Numbered from the stretch's first letter, positions 46,133-57,395 are shown. The stretch: DNA of 64,000 nucleotides from Mimachlamys varia (GCA_947623455.1 OX392535.1:36356688-36420687), one strand, 5' to 3'. The notes: generated by a model not told the origin, from the letters alone. Numbers and translations are program-made.

Positions 46133-48243
46133 CGATGCATCATTTGATAGTCGACATCCAATAGTGAAATCTATATATCAGTCAAGAACAGATGAAAGTC
46201 CTTATTTTTCCATTGCAACTAAAAATGATTATTTGGAGATTTATCATGGAAAAGTCAGTCTGAGGTGAAATCAAAAGTTTTTCAAAGGATTTGATAGGAT
46301 CACGATTTTGTCCACGAAATGCTGAAGGTTGCCATACAATTTTCTTTATTTTTGAAATGAAGTGTTATTCTTTTGATTGAATACAAATGAGGATTTGTTT
46401 AAGGGATATGATTTCACATACTGCAGTGACATTTCCTCTTGAGTATCACATGCAATGTCATCCTAGTGGTAAATTGATAGAAAATTCTAATTTTGATTTT
46501 TTTTTTTTTAAGATTTGAAAGGCATTATTGATTAACAGTGATTAATCTTGACTAAAGTTGACCAATAACTTTGATAAAATTACTCATATAATAGCATACT
46601 TTATGTTAGTTTCAATACTATGTACAGTTTATATATGCTCTTAGATTTCCGCATTTCCTGGTATACTATATGGAAGCGAGTATAGTCTCGCTTCCATACT
46701 GCAGAGCTCAAAGAATAAAATGCTATCGAAATACAGATACTGTCCCCCACAAATCTATCAAATTTGAATATTCACTTCCAATGTACACTATACAGCAAAA
46801 TTAATTAACAAGCTGAACGTAACACAACTGATGGTCATTTCCTCAATTATGATAAAATAAACCTTGCTTTCTTTGTTCATTCATTCTTAAGACTGAACGA
46901 ATCAATAACTCACGAAAAAGACATTTTGTTTTCGCAAATGCAATTTAATTGGCATGGCAAAGAAAAAAAAACAAAAACAAAAAAACATTATATCCATTCG
47001 GTCATTTGTTTTGATGATACGTTCTACCTTTGGCGACATTTCTCCTCAAAGAGAAGTCGTGTTAATTGACAAAATATTACAAAACGTTGACAGGTTTATC
47101 GCCGTGCACGTTCATTAAAATGTTTGTAGGATCTTCAAGTTCAGCGTTTAGTAAATCGTTTTGGATATCAGCTAAGCCGTTTAACTATTTCTGTATTATG
47201 AACTACATATGTGAGTTTTTCGAGTAAACGGTTTCCGATCCCTGATATCAAAGTCTTTTTCTTAAGTGTTGATAAATCGGCAATACAAAACTACATGAAG
47301 GGATTGTTCATTACCACATCCCTTGTCATCTTCAAATTGTTTATGTTTTCATATGGAAGGACTCTCAAAATATTTGGAAGCAGAGATATCTAAGAAATTG
47401 TTTTTATTTTTCAAACTACCAAAACGGCATATCGATGAGCATATCCAAAACGTTACTTTCATTTCAAACAAGGGAGTATGTTGATCATAATGTATGTGAA
47501 TATGGAGGCAAGAAAGTTGCCCAAAGATACTGGCAGTATTTCTTGGGCAAATGATTTACCATGCATTTTGTCTCGCCATGCTTTGTATTTTGTCGATACC
47601 AAATCCATCAAAATAAGTCAATTGAAGAACGTCTGTTTTTTTTTTTTTAGGATGCAGACGCAAAAACATGTCTGACAATATCCAATATGGGTATAAATTG
47701 TTACAGGACAGGGAAAGGATGTCAAATGCTTTTAGGACATGTCAAATATCCCAACCAAGACTCATTCACCCTATGGCAAAGGTTGGTACAAGCAATATGA
47801 ATACATTTGATTCATCTTGCCGACCAACATTATCGCATGGTGACATAAAATGGGAAACCGTTTTGAAGTTATGATCGATTCCCCCCTCATTCTCTACTCT
47901 GCCACAAAAGCTTTGAAATATAATTTATCAAGTGCCCCCCTTCAATATAAAAAATCAAGATGTACTTTTGACGGTTGATCTCTAATCAGCTTCATTCCTT
48001 AACCCCTAGAAAAGTTGCACGTTTTTTGTGAAACAGTAAGTAATAAAGCATGGGTGTTAAGGAGTACATTTAAAATAAAAATGAAGAAATGTGGTCATTT
48101 TTTAATAAACTAATATTTACCCGGTTAAACTACCAATTTTAGTCCTTAAACGCATCTTGTCGTGAAACTTGGTTGTTAAAGACCAGTATAGGCTGCATAA
48201 CGCAGTTACTGTTCCTGTCAACAAGTCACGTGACCTCGAAATG
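46133..48243. other. No gene; one perfect hairpin at 46668-46698
   Basis: Intronic sequence. tatggaagcgag and ctcgcttccata form a perfect 12-bp stem around a 6-base loop near 46683. A pyrimidine tract ending in ag near 47650 is followed by a short frame (47668-47874) without recognisable motifs; I do not call an exon. Confidence 0.45.
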
Positions 48244-48607
48244 GAGCAGCATTAACACGACTCAATAAAATCTCCCAGCGCACCCTTTTCCCGTATATTA
48301 AACAACCTGATTACGATTTACATTTGTCAATAATCAAAAATAAATCACGGCAAAATGTTGGAGCAGTTTTAATTCACTTTAGATCAGCAAAAACTAATGA
48401 AATAGTCAACCAGTTTCCCGATTATGACACAAAAGTCACCCAATAAACTTCACATTTCACGCTAACCCGGGATTTTTAAAACTGCTCCAACACATCACCA
48501 TTAATTTTTTTAATTGCAATTTCCTTTGATGTATCATATTTAATCATATATATATAGCGGAAAAGGGTGCGCTGGGCTATTTCACCGTATGTGTGTTAAT
48601 GCTGCTC
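48244..48607. mobile_element. 364-bp foldback MITE with nested inverted repeats
   Basis: The outer arms (48244-48298 and 48548-48607) both start gagcagcattaacac and share cccagcgcacccttttccc, with a few mismatches and a small indel. A second, perfect inverted pair lies inside (tgttggagcagtttt at 48356-48370, complement at 48478-48492). A lone end motif, gagcagcattaac, occurs near 49138. No clear target duplication is seen. Confidence 0.75.
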
Positions 48608-50093
48608 ACGATTTTGGAACTCTCCTGTGTTTTTTATATACTCCTTGGCAACAGCAAATAAAAAAAGTTACATATAACTGTGCCTACACACGTCCCGATC
48701 GACCGTTATTCCTGTAACTAATTGTATGTAGAAAGTTTTCATAGATGAAGCAGATCTTGTTGTACGTCTAAGGATATTCTTACAAGTTGGTACGTTTTTA
48801 TACAGGTTTATATGGTACAATGCAATACGATCTTTAGGTCTATCGTTGCTACGACGGCCGATCACGGCTGGACTGACAGAATGAAAGTTATTGGCTGTCG
48901 TGAAACTGTATTTCATAAAACTAAATTCATATCTGGTTTTGTTTGATATTATACTATATTATCTCATCAATCTAAACATAACAAAGTCATCGCAAACGTT
49001 TAAAAACAACAAAATAAGTGTACATGTCAGCCAGTACAAACCTACCCGCGGGTCACTGTAAACATTGTGACGTCATCGGAATGTATAATTTGCAACAATG
49101 TATCTTTTTTTGAATACACTAATGAGCGACAGAATGAGGAGCAGCATTAACTTCCATGCGAAGTCATAATGTCTTAAGTATGCTCCTGAAAAGACATTTA
49201 ACAAACTTGTTCAAGTAAGTCTAATTGTCCAAAAATTGTATGCATATGATTTTGACACAACAAATTTAATCCTACAGTAGAATAAGCATTTTAATGTCTT
49301 TATTTTCGATTATTTAGTCTCTTTCCAAGGTGACACCCCTTTTTATATAAACACATAGTCCAATTGTCTAAATTTGCTTCAGAGCAAGTTAAAACAAGAA
49401 CCATTCATTCTTACTGTTGACACTTGTCTAATTTACCTTTTTTGCCCAACTTATCTATCATCAGGAAGGGGTAGCACGCCGCCACATTCTCTTCGTACAA
49501 AATTGACAACTCTTGTCCCAAGTTTATTCAAGGGAATATTTTAGATATCGTATTCCTATAGAAGTGAATGTATATTAGGTTCTAGTGCCTATGATTTGCC
49601 CGACTCTTAGGCCCCAGATTGTGACCCTCGTTTCATATAAAACAGAAATCCTTGGCCGATCACTAGGTCAAGCCAAATTTAGCCAAAGCCTTCGTTGGCG
49701 TTCTGGAAAAGTATGAATGTTGGTGAACGGGCGACTGTCAACTGGCAATGGCGCAATCTGAGTTTGGGCCAGGTTGGCTTATAATCGCAAAATTAATGTG
49801 ATTCTAAATTTATTTTCATAGTACGGATCGAACAAAAATAGCGTCCATCACATACCATGTTGAAGTTAGAATAATTTCATGAATAAATACAACTAATCAG
49901 TAAAACACATTACATATGTACATATTTCTGTATGCTTATTTATTTACCTGATAATTAATTAAAATTATCATGCATTTACTGTTCCATTCTTATTTGTAAT
50001 AAATAAGTAATTGTTCAAATAAATGTAACCAAATTGACACACTCACAGTTTAAAAAAGGGAAAAATACCAACGTAATCGCATTCATTATATTC
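48608..50093. other. No gene seen
   Basis: Intronic AT-rich sequence. The 82-codon minus-strand frame at 48668-48916 and others here show no motif. Confidence 0.5.
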
Positions 50094-50116
50094 ATACAGT
50101 TGTGGGGTCACACAAC
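50094..50116. mobile_element. Left half of a split family M MITE
   Basis: The sequence (at)acagttgtggggtcacacaac matches the reverse complement of the end of the MITE at 46027-46132 (acagttgtgggatcgcacaac). The continuation expected there (gttacacgatgtgcgg) is found at 56076, beyond the composite element, with further related motifs up to about 56215. Confidence 0.7.
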
Positions 50117-50120
50117 ATTA

Positions 50121-50575
50121 GGGACGAGGCACCTATTACGTATGCAAGTGTGTCGTTACCAACGAATATAGTTCTGAATAAATTTGGACTATTTTTCAAT
50201 TTTTTTTTCTGAAGGCCATACTGAACCCAGGGAGTTTTTAATTGGTACTAATTAGAAGATTCACATGTTTTGTTTGACTTTTCATGAGCAAAGAATAGTT
50301 TGAATGTACTGAATGCTTCAAATGGGGTATATTTTGTACCCTGGGACATTTGAATATTGCGCCAGAATATTAACCATGATGCAGCAGTAGCCACACACTC
50401 TACATCACCACGTGAAAAAATGGTGGTCATGACCTGTCAACACTTTGGCTGGAATTGTACCAAAGACCCACCTTTGACATACCTGGAGGATTAGTCTGAG
50501 TGAGATATAGGGAAGGAGCTACACCTGTATATGTTTGGTAAGCCAGTATAGAGAAATTAATAGTTATCTCGGGCC
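50121..50575 (+). repeat. Repeat A, left copy
   Basis: 455 bp with weak terminal inverted repeats: gggacgaggcacctatta at the start and ggcccgagataactatta in the complement of the end (13 of 18 match). It therefore looks like a MITE itself. A 60-codon minus-strand frame (50248-50430) is present in both copies because they are identical; I recognise no domain. Confidence 0.85.
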
Positions 50576-50731
50576 TATTAGATGATGAGGTGGGGGGGTT
50601 GTTTACTTTCGTTTTGTAGTGTTCCATTAGAGTAGGTTTCTCCATATATGGTAGTTACTGTCACGTGTCCTGCTTAAACAGTTACCTAACTGTAAAATCA
50701 CCTGTGTACAGTTATTACATAACATTTCAAG

Positions 50732-51142
50732 ATGGATGCTGCTATACTTGATGCATGCAGAACAAAATTAGCACAACGCTCTCTACATTTGCCTGATGGC
50801 TGTCAAACATGGCAAGGATGTGTAAAAAAGTGGAAGGGTTTAGAATATGGTGTTTTAAATGTTCGCTTGGCAAGAAATATGTATAAAATATTCTATGTTC
50901 ATAGGTTAGCCTATAGGATAAGGCATGGTCAAATTCCTGACGGATGTGACATTTCTCACAAATGTCATGTTCCTCGGTGTATAAACACTGATCATTTAAG
51001 CTGTGAACCTCATGGTGTCAATAACAGTCGGCAAGTTTGCAAGTTTAAAGGCGCATGTACCGGTACACATGGACATTATGGAAATTGCATAATTGCAGGT
51101 GATTTCATGATTTGTTTTAATTCATGTAGCCATATTGCCTAA
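50732..51142 (+). CDS. His-Cys-box (zinc-binding) nuclease-like protein
   Basis: 136 codons from an ATG after a short leader. The motif runs H57 (YVHRLAY), then ISHKCHVPRCINTDHLSCEP with H76, C78, C83 and H88, N97 in HGVNNSR, then C103, C109, H113 or H115 and C119. Distances from His76 to the zinc ligands and to Asn97 equal those I know for the His-Cys-box homing endonuclease I-PpoI (His98, Cys100, Cys105, His110, Asn119, Cys125). The nuclease role is inferred. The last 15 codons may be read-through of a donor (gcag then gtgatt), so a further exon is possible. The gene converges on the transposase of the same element. Confidence 0.65.
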   Translation: MDAAILDACRTKLAQRSLHLPDGCQTWQGCVKKWKGLEYGVLNVRLARNMYKIFYVHRLAYRIRHGQIPDGCDISHKCHVPRCINTDHLSCEPHGVNNSRQVCKFKGACTGTHGHYGNCIIAGDFMICFNSCSHIA

Positions 51143-51304
51143 TGTTTATACCCAATTGTTATTACATCTGAAATCTAACAATTACATATTCCTGTCATTA
51201 ACCAACCAACCCCCCTCTCACTACCCCCTACCTTTAACATCTGCCCCCCCCCCCCAAATCTCAACTCCCTTAACATGTTTTCATTGGGCATATAAAACTT
51301 TGGT

Positions 51305-51503
51305 TTGGTATAATTTTGTTTTACGTCCTATTAACCGTTAGGGTCATTTTAGGACGTGCCAGGTTTTGAAGTTGGAGGAAAGCCGGAGAACCTGGAGAAA
51401 AACCACCGACCTACAGTCAGTACCACGTGTGATTCGAACTCAAAACCCAGAGGCGGAGGGCAAGTGGTAGAATGTCGGAACACTTCAACCACTTGGCCAC
51501 CGC
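51305..51503 (-). mobile_element. tRNA-derived SINE, inverted copy
   Basis: The reverse complement shows the box A region (gcggtggccaagtggttgaa), a box B-like stretch (gggttttgagttcgaatc), then ggtcggtggtttttctcc and ctccggctttcctcc, as at 11647-11856. It lies between the two genes of the composite element. Frames on both strands here (51349-51673) are SINE translation. Confidence 0.85.
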
Positions 51504-52595
51504 ATTTGAAACTGACAGAGTTACCTCCCCCTGGCGGCCATTTTTTAAATTTTGAGTTATCCTCATACCAACACCAACACCACCCCACCCCACCCCACTC
51601 CCTTTCCTCCGTTGAGTTCATTCGGTTAGTTCTGGTAATTTTAAGTTTTGTACCGAACCTGAGCTTAAGTTGAAATATTGCATCGGATATATATTTCCTT
51701 TGGTCTTAATATTTCTTGGTGTTCTTTCTTTTTTTTTATATCTATTTTTGACTCGTAATTGTTATTGGAATTTGATAACCATGTGAGTATCATAAACTTC
51801 ACAGTAAACCGCAGTCAATATGTCTGAGTCAGATATGAGTTATCTCCCCTTTGGCAGCCATTTTGTTTTTTTTTCATGCCATTCTGTGACATTGATAATT
51901 TGTTGAACATAAGCATTGGTATTGCAGTTTTTTTTAAAAATATTGTTCGGCGTATATGATTAATGGACTTATTGTATGTAATAATGATAATAAAATCCTG
52001 ATGACTGCCATTTCATGCAGATAACTCATGTCATGTCTCCATCTTTGAATGTGTTTCCTTCAACCTTTCAGGCTAGTCAATATCATGTCAATATCATGTC
52101 AATATCATGTCAATATCATGTCAATATATTGTCTTATGTCTTATACAGCTGCAATTCAGATTTTATGTTGGCCACATCTGAATAATTAAGGAAAAAAATA
52201 GCTAATTTGAAATTGATTATTTTTTTAAAAATTAAAAAAAAATTATTTTTTTAATTTTTTTCCAATTAAATCCTTTTTCTAATATTTTTTCAAGCAAATT
52301 TTCAGAAATGGCCTCATAGACTGAATTGTGTATGAAGAGCAATAATCATATGTAACTGATGCAAATCTTGATCAGTGTTATGTATGGTGATTGCTCTTAC
52401 AAGTGAAACAAATAGAAATAACTATAATTCAAAAAAATTCAATTAATACATTTAATACGACGATGGTTATGGATTTGACAAAGTTTCCTGATTGAATCCT
52501 CACACAACCACGAGGACCCCAGGCTCACTGAACCAAAATTTATAATGTACATGTGATATAAACAGGCAGTAAGTTTCTGCTAAATTATGGACCAC
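51504..52595. other. Gene-free spacer with an 11-bp tandem repeat
   Basis: Five copies of gtcaatatcat at 52076-52130, and an A/T block at 52199-52262 (runs of t and a that can fold). This is the shared downstream region of the two convergent genes. Confidence 0.7.
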
Positions 52596-54617
52596 TTACA
52601 CTTTCAATTTCGGTTTCTTATCCAAGTGGCCTTTACGGTAATCCGGCCTTACTTTTGAATTTTTCTTGTACTCGAAAAAATTGGCCAAGTCATTTTTCTT
52701 ATTGAAACACCGTCGTCTTTTTGTTGTCACTTTCTTGTCATAGGAAGCCTTGTATTCAAGTTCCTTGCTTATTTGTTTCAGCACCCTAGCACACTTGCCT
52801 CCCCTGGGTAATGGACACTTGACATGTTCCAGTTTGGTCAGTGCTGAGTTAACCCTTCCGTGGTTGAAGCGATGAACTGCTGCCGCTGTTGCAGATATGG
52901 CGTTCCTGGAGCAGTGTAAGTTTTTTGGTGAACTTTCGTTAACAAACTTGTTGCAAGCCTCGTTCCTCTGAGTGTTGGTGTTGAATGTCATGGCTGAGAT
53001 AGCCCCTTCTCCTAACTTCATTAGAAGTATTTCTTCTAACAGTTTCTTGTCATTGTTGTCCATGTTTAGTTTTGTAATTTTCATAGACTGCAGATTGTTC
53101 GATTTCACCCACCAGCTTGTCTTTATTCCTCCTCCGCACACATAAGAGTTCCTCCGACATTTCGAACAGTCTCCACTGTAGCACAGAATGGTTGTTTTAA
53201 GCACTACAGGTAGTTTTTGACCAATTATTTTAACATTCCCCTCGTGCGCCCGCATTAACTCTTTTAGAATGATATGACACCGAGTCTTGACGTCCATACT
53301 AAACACTTTCTTAATGTCCTGCCTTTCTTCGTATGTTTTCCCAGAAAACATTCCTCTACTCCAGGATCCTTTGAGACACTGGCGGTACTGACTCTGGCTG
53401 AGATGGATAGGGTCCGCAAGGCGTTGCACTTTCCATGTCGGATCTATTACTTTCATGGCTTCCTGAAAACCAGCTGCTGCTTTACCGTCACCATCTGTAG
53501 TTACATACCTTACAAGTGCACCTTGCACAGTGAAGCATGTTCCCAGATCCTTTCCTAGTTCTGCCTCTGTGATAGGTTTGTACTTGTCCATGTTAGCTGT
53601 ACAGTTTGCATGGCCATTTGGGCATTTCACAGAGTGTCCCTTGGCTCTTAGCCACGCACCAGTAGCACATAGTTTGTTCTTAACAACCAATGCGAGCACT
53701 TCTTTCATATCTGTCCCAGTATTGCATGCAGTTCCAACAGCCTGTGATGTAGCTTGTCCCATCTTGTGTCTTGATCCATATGTAACAGAGTGATATAGTC
53801 CATCTACAGATGTGTTGACAGCTTGTGATGTCTCACCTTTCATGGCGTTTACCTCGAGTTGTTTCTGTATCCTACTGTCCATGTCCTCTTGGTTCATAGC
53901 AACAATTGTCTCCCCTGCCTTGTTGAGGTTTTTCTGTAGTGTTCTTCGACTGGGTGGCACCAAGTTTCCAACCGCACATAGATATCTGAACATACTTGGT
54001 CCAATAGGTAAGTCATGTAAGGCACTGGAAAAGGCCATATTAGGGACAGCACATTTAGCACCCCTGGTAGATGATGGTATTTCAGTGTACATTTTGCACA
54101 AGTCTGAAGTAAGTCCACAGCAAACACACACAAGTCTCTGCTTCACACATATGCCTTTCTGTAGTTCACGATCTAGTTCAAACTTTGGTTCTTGACATTC
54201 AACATTCATGAGTCTGTGTTTTTCCATCAAGCTGTTCCACATACCTTGAAAATTTCCCCAGTGTACGAACTTCATTTCATTCTGCACTTTGCTTTCTCCT
54301 TGCAGGTACTGTTCCAGAATAGGTGTTGGAGGTTTCTTTGGCCGAAGCAGTTTGACATTTCCAGGTTTGCCATCACTAGTCAGCACTGTGTAAGTACCCG
54401 ATGAAGTGGTCCTCGTCATTCTGCGGAAGTCATCGTGTTCAAGTCTTCTCCATGGACCAGCTGTGCTTACATCACATGTGACCTTTTTAACTTTTGGACA
54501 CATGTATGCATGATTCTTCTGGAACTGTGATCTTCTTCTTTTCCTCTCACCTCTCATCTTGAAACACCGAATGACTCTGATACCAAGCCAGTGTACAGGG
54601 TCTTTCATATTGGCCAT
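52596..54617 (-). CDS. Mutator-like transposase, intact 673 codons
   Basis: A single open frame starting at ATG 54617 (MANMKDPVHWLGI). The N-terminal third has Cys pairs (CVCCGLTSDLC, 164-174). The central domain matches the Mutator-like transposase domain common in corals and molluscs: NTSVDGLYHS (D272), GQATSQAVGTACNTG, NKLCATGAWLRAKGHSVKCP, YVTTDGDGKAA (D375, D377), RLADPIHLSQSQYR, DVKTRCHIILKEL, a Cys-rich insert (CYSGDCSKCRRNSYVCGGG, 479-497) and FNTNTQRNEACNK (E553). D272, D375 and E553 are my candidates for the DDE triad. The C-terminus is basic (KKPKLKV). There is no stop or frameshift, so it may be active. It lies on the same strand as the surrounding host gene. Confidence 0.85.
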   Translation of the reverse strand: MANMKDPVHWLGIRVIRCFKMRGERKRRRSQFQKNHAYMCPKVKKVTCDVSTAGPWRRLEHDDFRRMTRTTSSGTYTVLTSDGKPGNVKLLRPKKPPTPILEQYLQGESKVQNEMKFVHWGNFQGMWNSLMEKHRLMNVECQEPKFELDRELQKGICVKQRLVCVCCGLTSDLCKMYTEIPSSTRGAKCAVPNMAFSSALHDLPIGPSMFRYLCAVGNLVPPSRRTLQKNLNKAGETIVAMNQEDMDSRIQKQLEVNAMKGETSQAVNTSVDGLYHSVTYGSRHKMGQATSQAVGTACNTGTDMKEVLALVVKNKLCATGAWLRAKGHSVKCPNGHANCTANMDKYKPITEAELGKDLGTCFTVQGALVRYVTTDGDGKAAAGFQEAMKVIDPTWKVQRLADPIHLSQSQYRQCLKGSWSRGMFSGKTYEERQDIKKVFSMDVKTRCHIILKELMRAHEGNVKIIGQKLPVVLKTTILCYSGDCSKCRRNSYVCGGGIKTSWWVKSNNLQSMKITKLNMDNNDKKLLEEILLMKLGEGAISAMTFNTNTQRNEACNKFVNESSPKNLHCSRNAISATAAAVHRFNHGRVNSALTKLEHVKCPLPRGGKCARVLKQISKELEYKASYDKKVTTKRRRCFNKKNDLANFFEYKKNSKVRPDYRKGHLDKKPKLKV

Positions 54618-55620
54618 TCAGCTCTGAGCACAAGAAGGCCATAAATCAGCTACAGACCCACGCGGCACAGTATCTCCAGACAGCCAACCAGAGCTCTCCA
54701 AATCCAGTACGTCACGGCCATTATCTGCCTCATCATTAGGCTGGATAGCATCAAACAGGGTCTGCAGTACAACACTGATAACTTGGTGAATTATTGGAGA
54801 CCATAATAATTAAATTTCATGGTGATTAATGAAAACCCTTCACTGAAATATGTCTTACAAGTTTGTGAGCAGCAAAGAATTTGATGTCTTGGATGTCCAT
54901 TCCTTGTTCATTTGGGTGATAGTTTTGGGTATGTTGAAGAGAAATGTTACCAATATGTTTAAGGTACATATTTTGTGCATGTAAGAAGTGTATGCATGAA
55001 GTTCCCAGTTGTTGTGAGAATCATGCAAGTGTGTGGAAGTATTTTTTGGCAAAGCACCCTGATGGTCTTGTATTTTTGGCATTTGGGACCCCATGGGTAT
55101 ATGACATCATAATTTAGTATGTTTAAGTAGTGCCAACATGTATTCTGCTTCATATGCAGTTGATAGGATATGAAGCTTCACTTTTATACCAAATTTGTCA
55201 ATGTCATGATAAATATGACATGTGAATTTTTAAATATGTTTACATTTTGAGTGTTGACATTGCCTGAAACTTGCCACACATGTTTGAAAATATGCTGAAA
55301 ATCCAAATTGGTAGCAATGATTATCTAAAGTCATTTATCAGACACTAGTAGACAACAAGTCTCTGTAAACATATGGAAATGTAGCTGATTGATGATTGTT
55401 AATTTTTCTTGGATATTTGAAGTCTGCCTAAAAATTCACAAATTTCCAGGAGTAGCTCAATATACATGTGCTGCAGACAGAGTGTTACTGTCAGTAGAAT
55501 TGCTAGGAAACACACATTTCTCAACAAAAAGTTGGCAAATTTCACAGAATGTAGGATAAATATACCTTGCATCTGAAAATGTCCATGAAACAATTTTTTT
55601 TTCTAATCACTCGTCTATTA
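54618..55620 (-). other. Transposase leader region with a possible upstream exon
   Basis: On the minus strand 54795-54621 is open and reads coding-like (IIHQVISVVLQTLFDAIQ, then NDEADNGRDVLDLESSGW), ending in a TGA just before the transposase ATG. It may be the end of an upstream exon or an old extension. The remainder to 55620 is AT-rich with no motif and probably holds the promoter. Confidence 0.4.
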
Positions 55621-56075
55621 GGGACGAGGCACCTATTACGTATGCAAGTGTGTCGTTACCAACGAATATAGTTCTGAATAAATTTGGACTATTTTTCAAT
55701 TTTTTTTTCTGAAGGCCATACTGAACCCAGGGAGTTTTTAATTGGTACTAATTAGAAGATTCACATGTTTTGTTTGACTTTTCATGAGCAAAGAATAGTT
55801 TGAATGTACTGAATGCTTCAAATGGGGTATATTTTGTACCCTGGGACATTTGAATATTGCGCCAGAATATTAACCATGATGCAGCAGTAGCCACACACTC
55901 TACATCACCACGTGAAAAAATGGTGGTCATGACCTGTCAACACTTTGGCTGGAATTGTACCAAAGACCCACCTTTGACATACCTGGAGGATTAGTCTGAG
56001 TGAGATATAGGGAAGGAGCTACACCTGTATATGTTTGGTAAGCCAGTATAGAGAAATTAATAGTTATCTCGGGCC
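55621..56075 (+). repeat. Repeat A, right copy
   Basis: Identical to 50121-50575 over 455 bp. It is preceded by tatta, which also follows the left copy, and followed by gttacacgatgtgcgg, the second half of the split MITE. Confidence 0.85.
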
Positions 56076-56217
56076 GTTACACGATGTGCGGTGGATGTAT
56101 GCACAATGTGCGAACGTTGCGATCCTGGGCTATTATTTCTAACACACATGTGTGTGCACGATAAACTAACATTGTGCGATGACAATCGTGGTTGATGTAA
56201 ATTGAGCATTGGTTTAA

Positions 56218-56676
56218 GGACTCACACAACTAAATAATTTACTATATGTTATTACTAAGCTTTCGAGCTAATGACTTTAATATTTGTAGTTCAACACTTG
56301 TGAAAACTGCCTAAATTCACAGAAACATACATGATAAAGGCTTCAGGAGGCTTTTGATGAGGAATTTATTGGCATATTAGCTCGCTACAGTCGCCTGCTT
56401 CGGAAAACCGGAAATTTACATGTTAAACCAGTAAAATGGGACGGGAACAACCTCTGACTTTTGAACCCATATCAATCCGCCATCAAATATCAAAATCAAC
56501 CAAAAGTATATATTTTTTGTAAAATTAAATATCTACAGATTTAATTCATACAGAATAGGTCAACAATTAAATATCTAAATTACTCAGAATCACTGTACTT
56601 AGCCGGAACAAATTTTCAGTAGGGACTTCAAACGTATGAAACACTTCGTATTAGGCTGATTTAGTTGTGTGAGTCC
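56218..56676. mobile_element. 459-bp MITE with TTAA target duplication
   Basis: Perfect 18-bp terminal inverted repeats, ggactcacacaactaaat and its complement, flanked on both sides by TTAA (56214-56217 and 56677-56680). A TTAA duplication is typical of piggyBac and of Kolobok elements. There is no coding capacity. It lies just beyond the split MITE on the right of the composite element. Confidence 0.85.
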
Positions 56677-57249
56677 TTAACAATATATACGGTTTTGCGC
56701 TTGTTGTTTTAAATATATTTCTATATTTTAACTATTTACATTAGCTGATAGTTCTATCTATATATTTCTTAAAATTAGTAATAGCCTTTCTGTAGTTATT
56801 GAAACAAACCAAATAGACACATGTAAACACATATTGACACGTTCTCATTCAAGTAAATATTGCCAGTTTTTACCAAGTTATATACTGCACCTGTACATGG
56901 ACAATATATGTAGATGTCTCTGGCCCGGGGCACTAACAACACTCGTCTAAGTGTGTGAAAACACAGGTAAAGTGGTTGGGAGGGGAGGGGGCTTTCAAAT
57001 AACTAATTATAAGAGTCCAGTTTTCATTACGGTTGCTCTTTATTTATTGTTATTTACTTATTCTGTTACCCGGTAGCTAAACCCGCACTTGACTGTCTCA
57101 TGGTCACTGTAATACTGTTTACTGTATATTGTTAAATTGATATAATCCCAATAAATATTATGCGAATTTAAATAATTTTTGTACAAGAGGGTACGTTATG
57201 TTTTTCATTCCATAATATGTATAGACCAATTGTACCAAATCGTGCGTGT
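56677..57249. other. No gene seen
   Basis: AT-rich intronic sequence with a short G-rich stretch near 56975. Confidence 0.5.
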
Positions 57250-57395
57250 TTGCGATTCTAATCGCACACATAAACGTACGATCTTTAGATCGCCCCGTTG
57301 TGCGCACCATGGGCAAACGATGTGTGCACGATGTATGCACGATGCACGCACGCAGTTTTTGGTGCGTTGTGCGATACTACAACCATAACAATGAT
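57250..57395. repeat. Family M related repeat
   Basis: Contains gcacgatgtatgcacgatg and cgttgtgcgatactacaacc, similar to the core and end of the 46027-46132 MITE, but longer and with the outer repeats degraded. The overlapping frames (57158-57509) are repeat translation. Confidence 0.6.

Larger units (their letters stand above)
50117..56079. mobile_element. Composite element: identical 455-bp repeats flanking a nuclease and a transposase
   Basis: The structure is atta, repeat A (50121-50575), tatta, a 5,035-bp interior (50581-55615), tatta, repeat A (55621-56075), gtta. The two A copies are offset by exactly 5,500 bp and I see no difference between them. The outer edges interrupt a family M MITE, with atta/gtta as a probable target duplication. 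The interior carries a His-Cys-box nuclease-like gene (plus) and a Mutator-like transposase (minus), pointing towards each other, plus an inverted SINE. There is no reverse transcriptase and A does not begin TG or end CA, so the repeats are not ordinary LTRs. Confidence 0.8.

Noticed and set aside
51349..51673. 90-105-codon frames on both strands
   Set aside because: They are made of an inverted SINE and adjoining low-complexity sequence.
50121..56075. LTR retrotransposon
   Set aside because: Two identical terminal direct repeats, but no reverse transcriptase, integrase or gag; the repeat lacks TG...CA ends and has its own weak inverted repeats; the genes are a DDE transposase and a nuclease on opposite strands.
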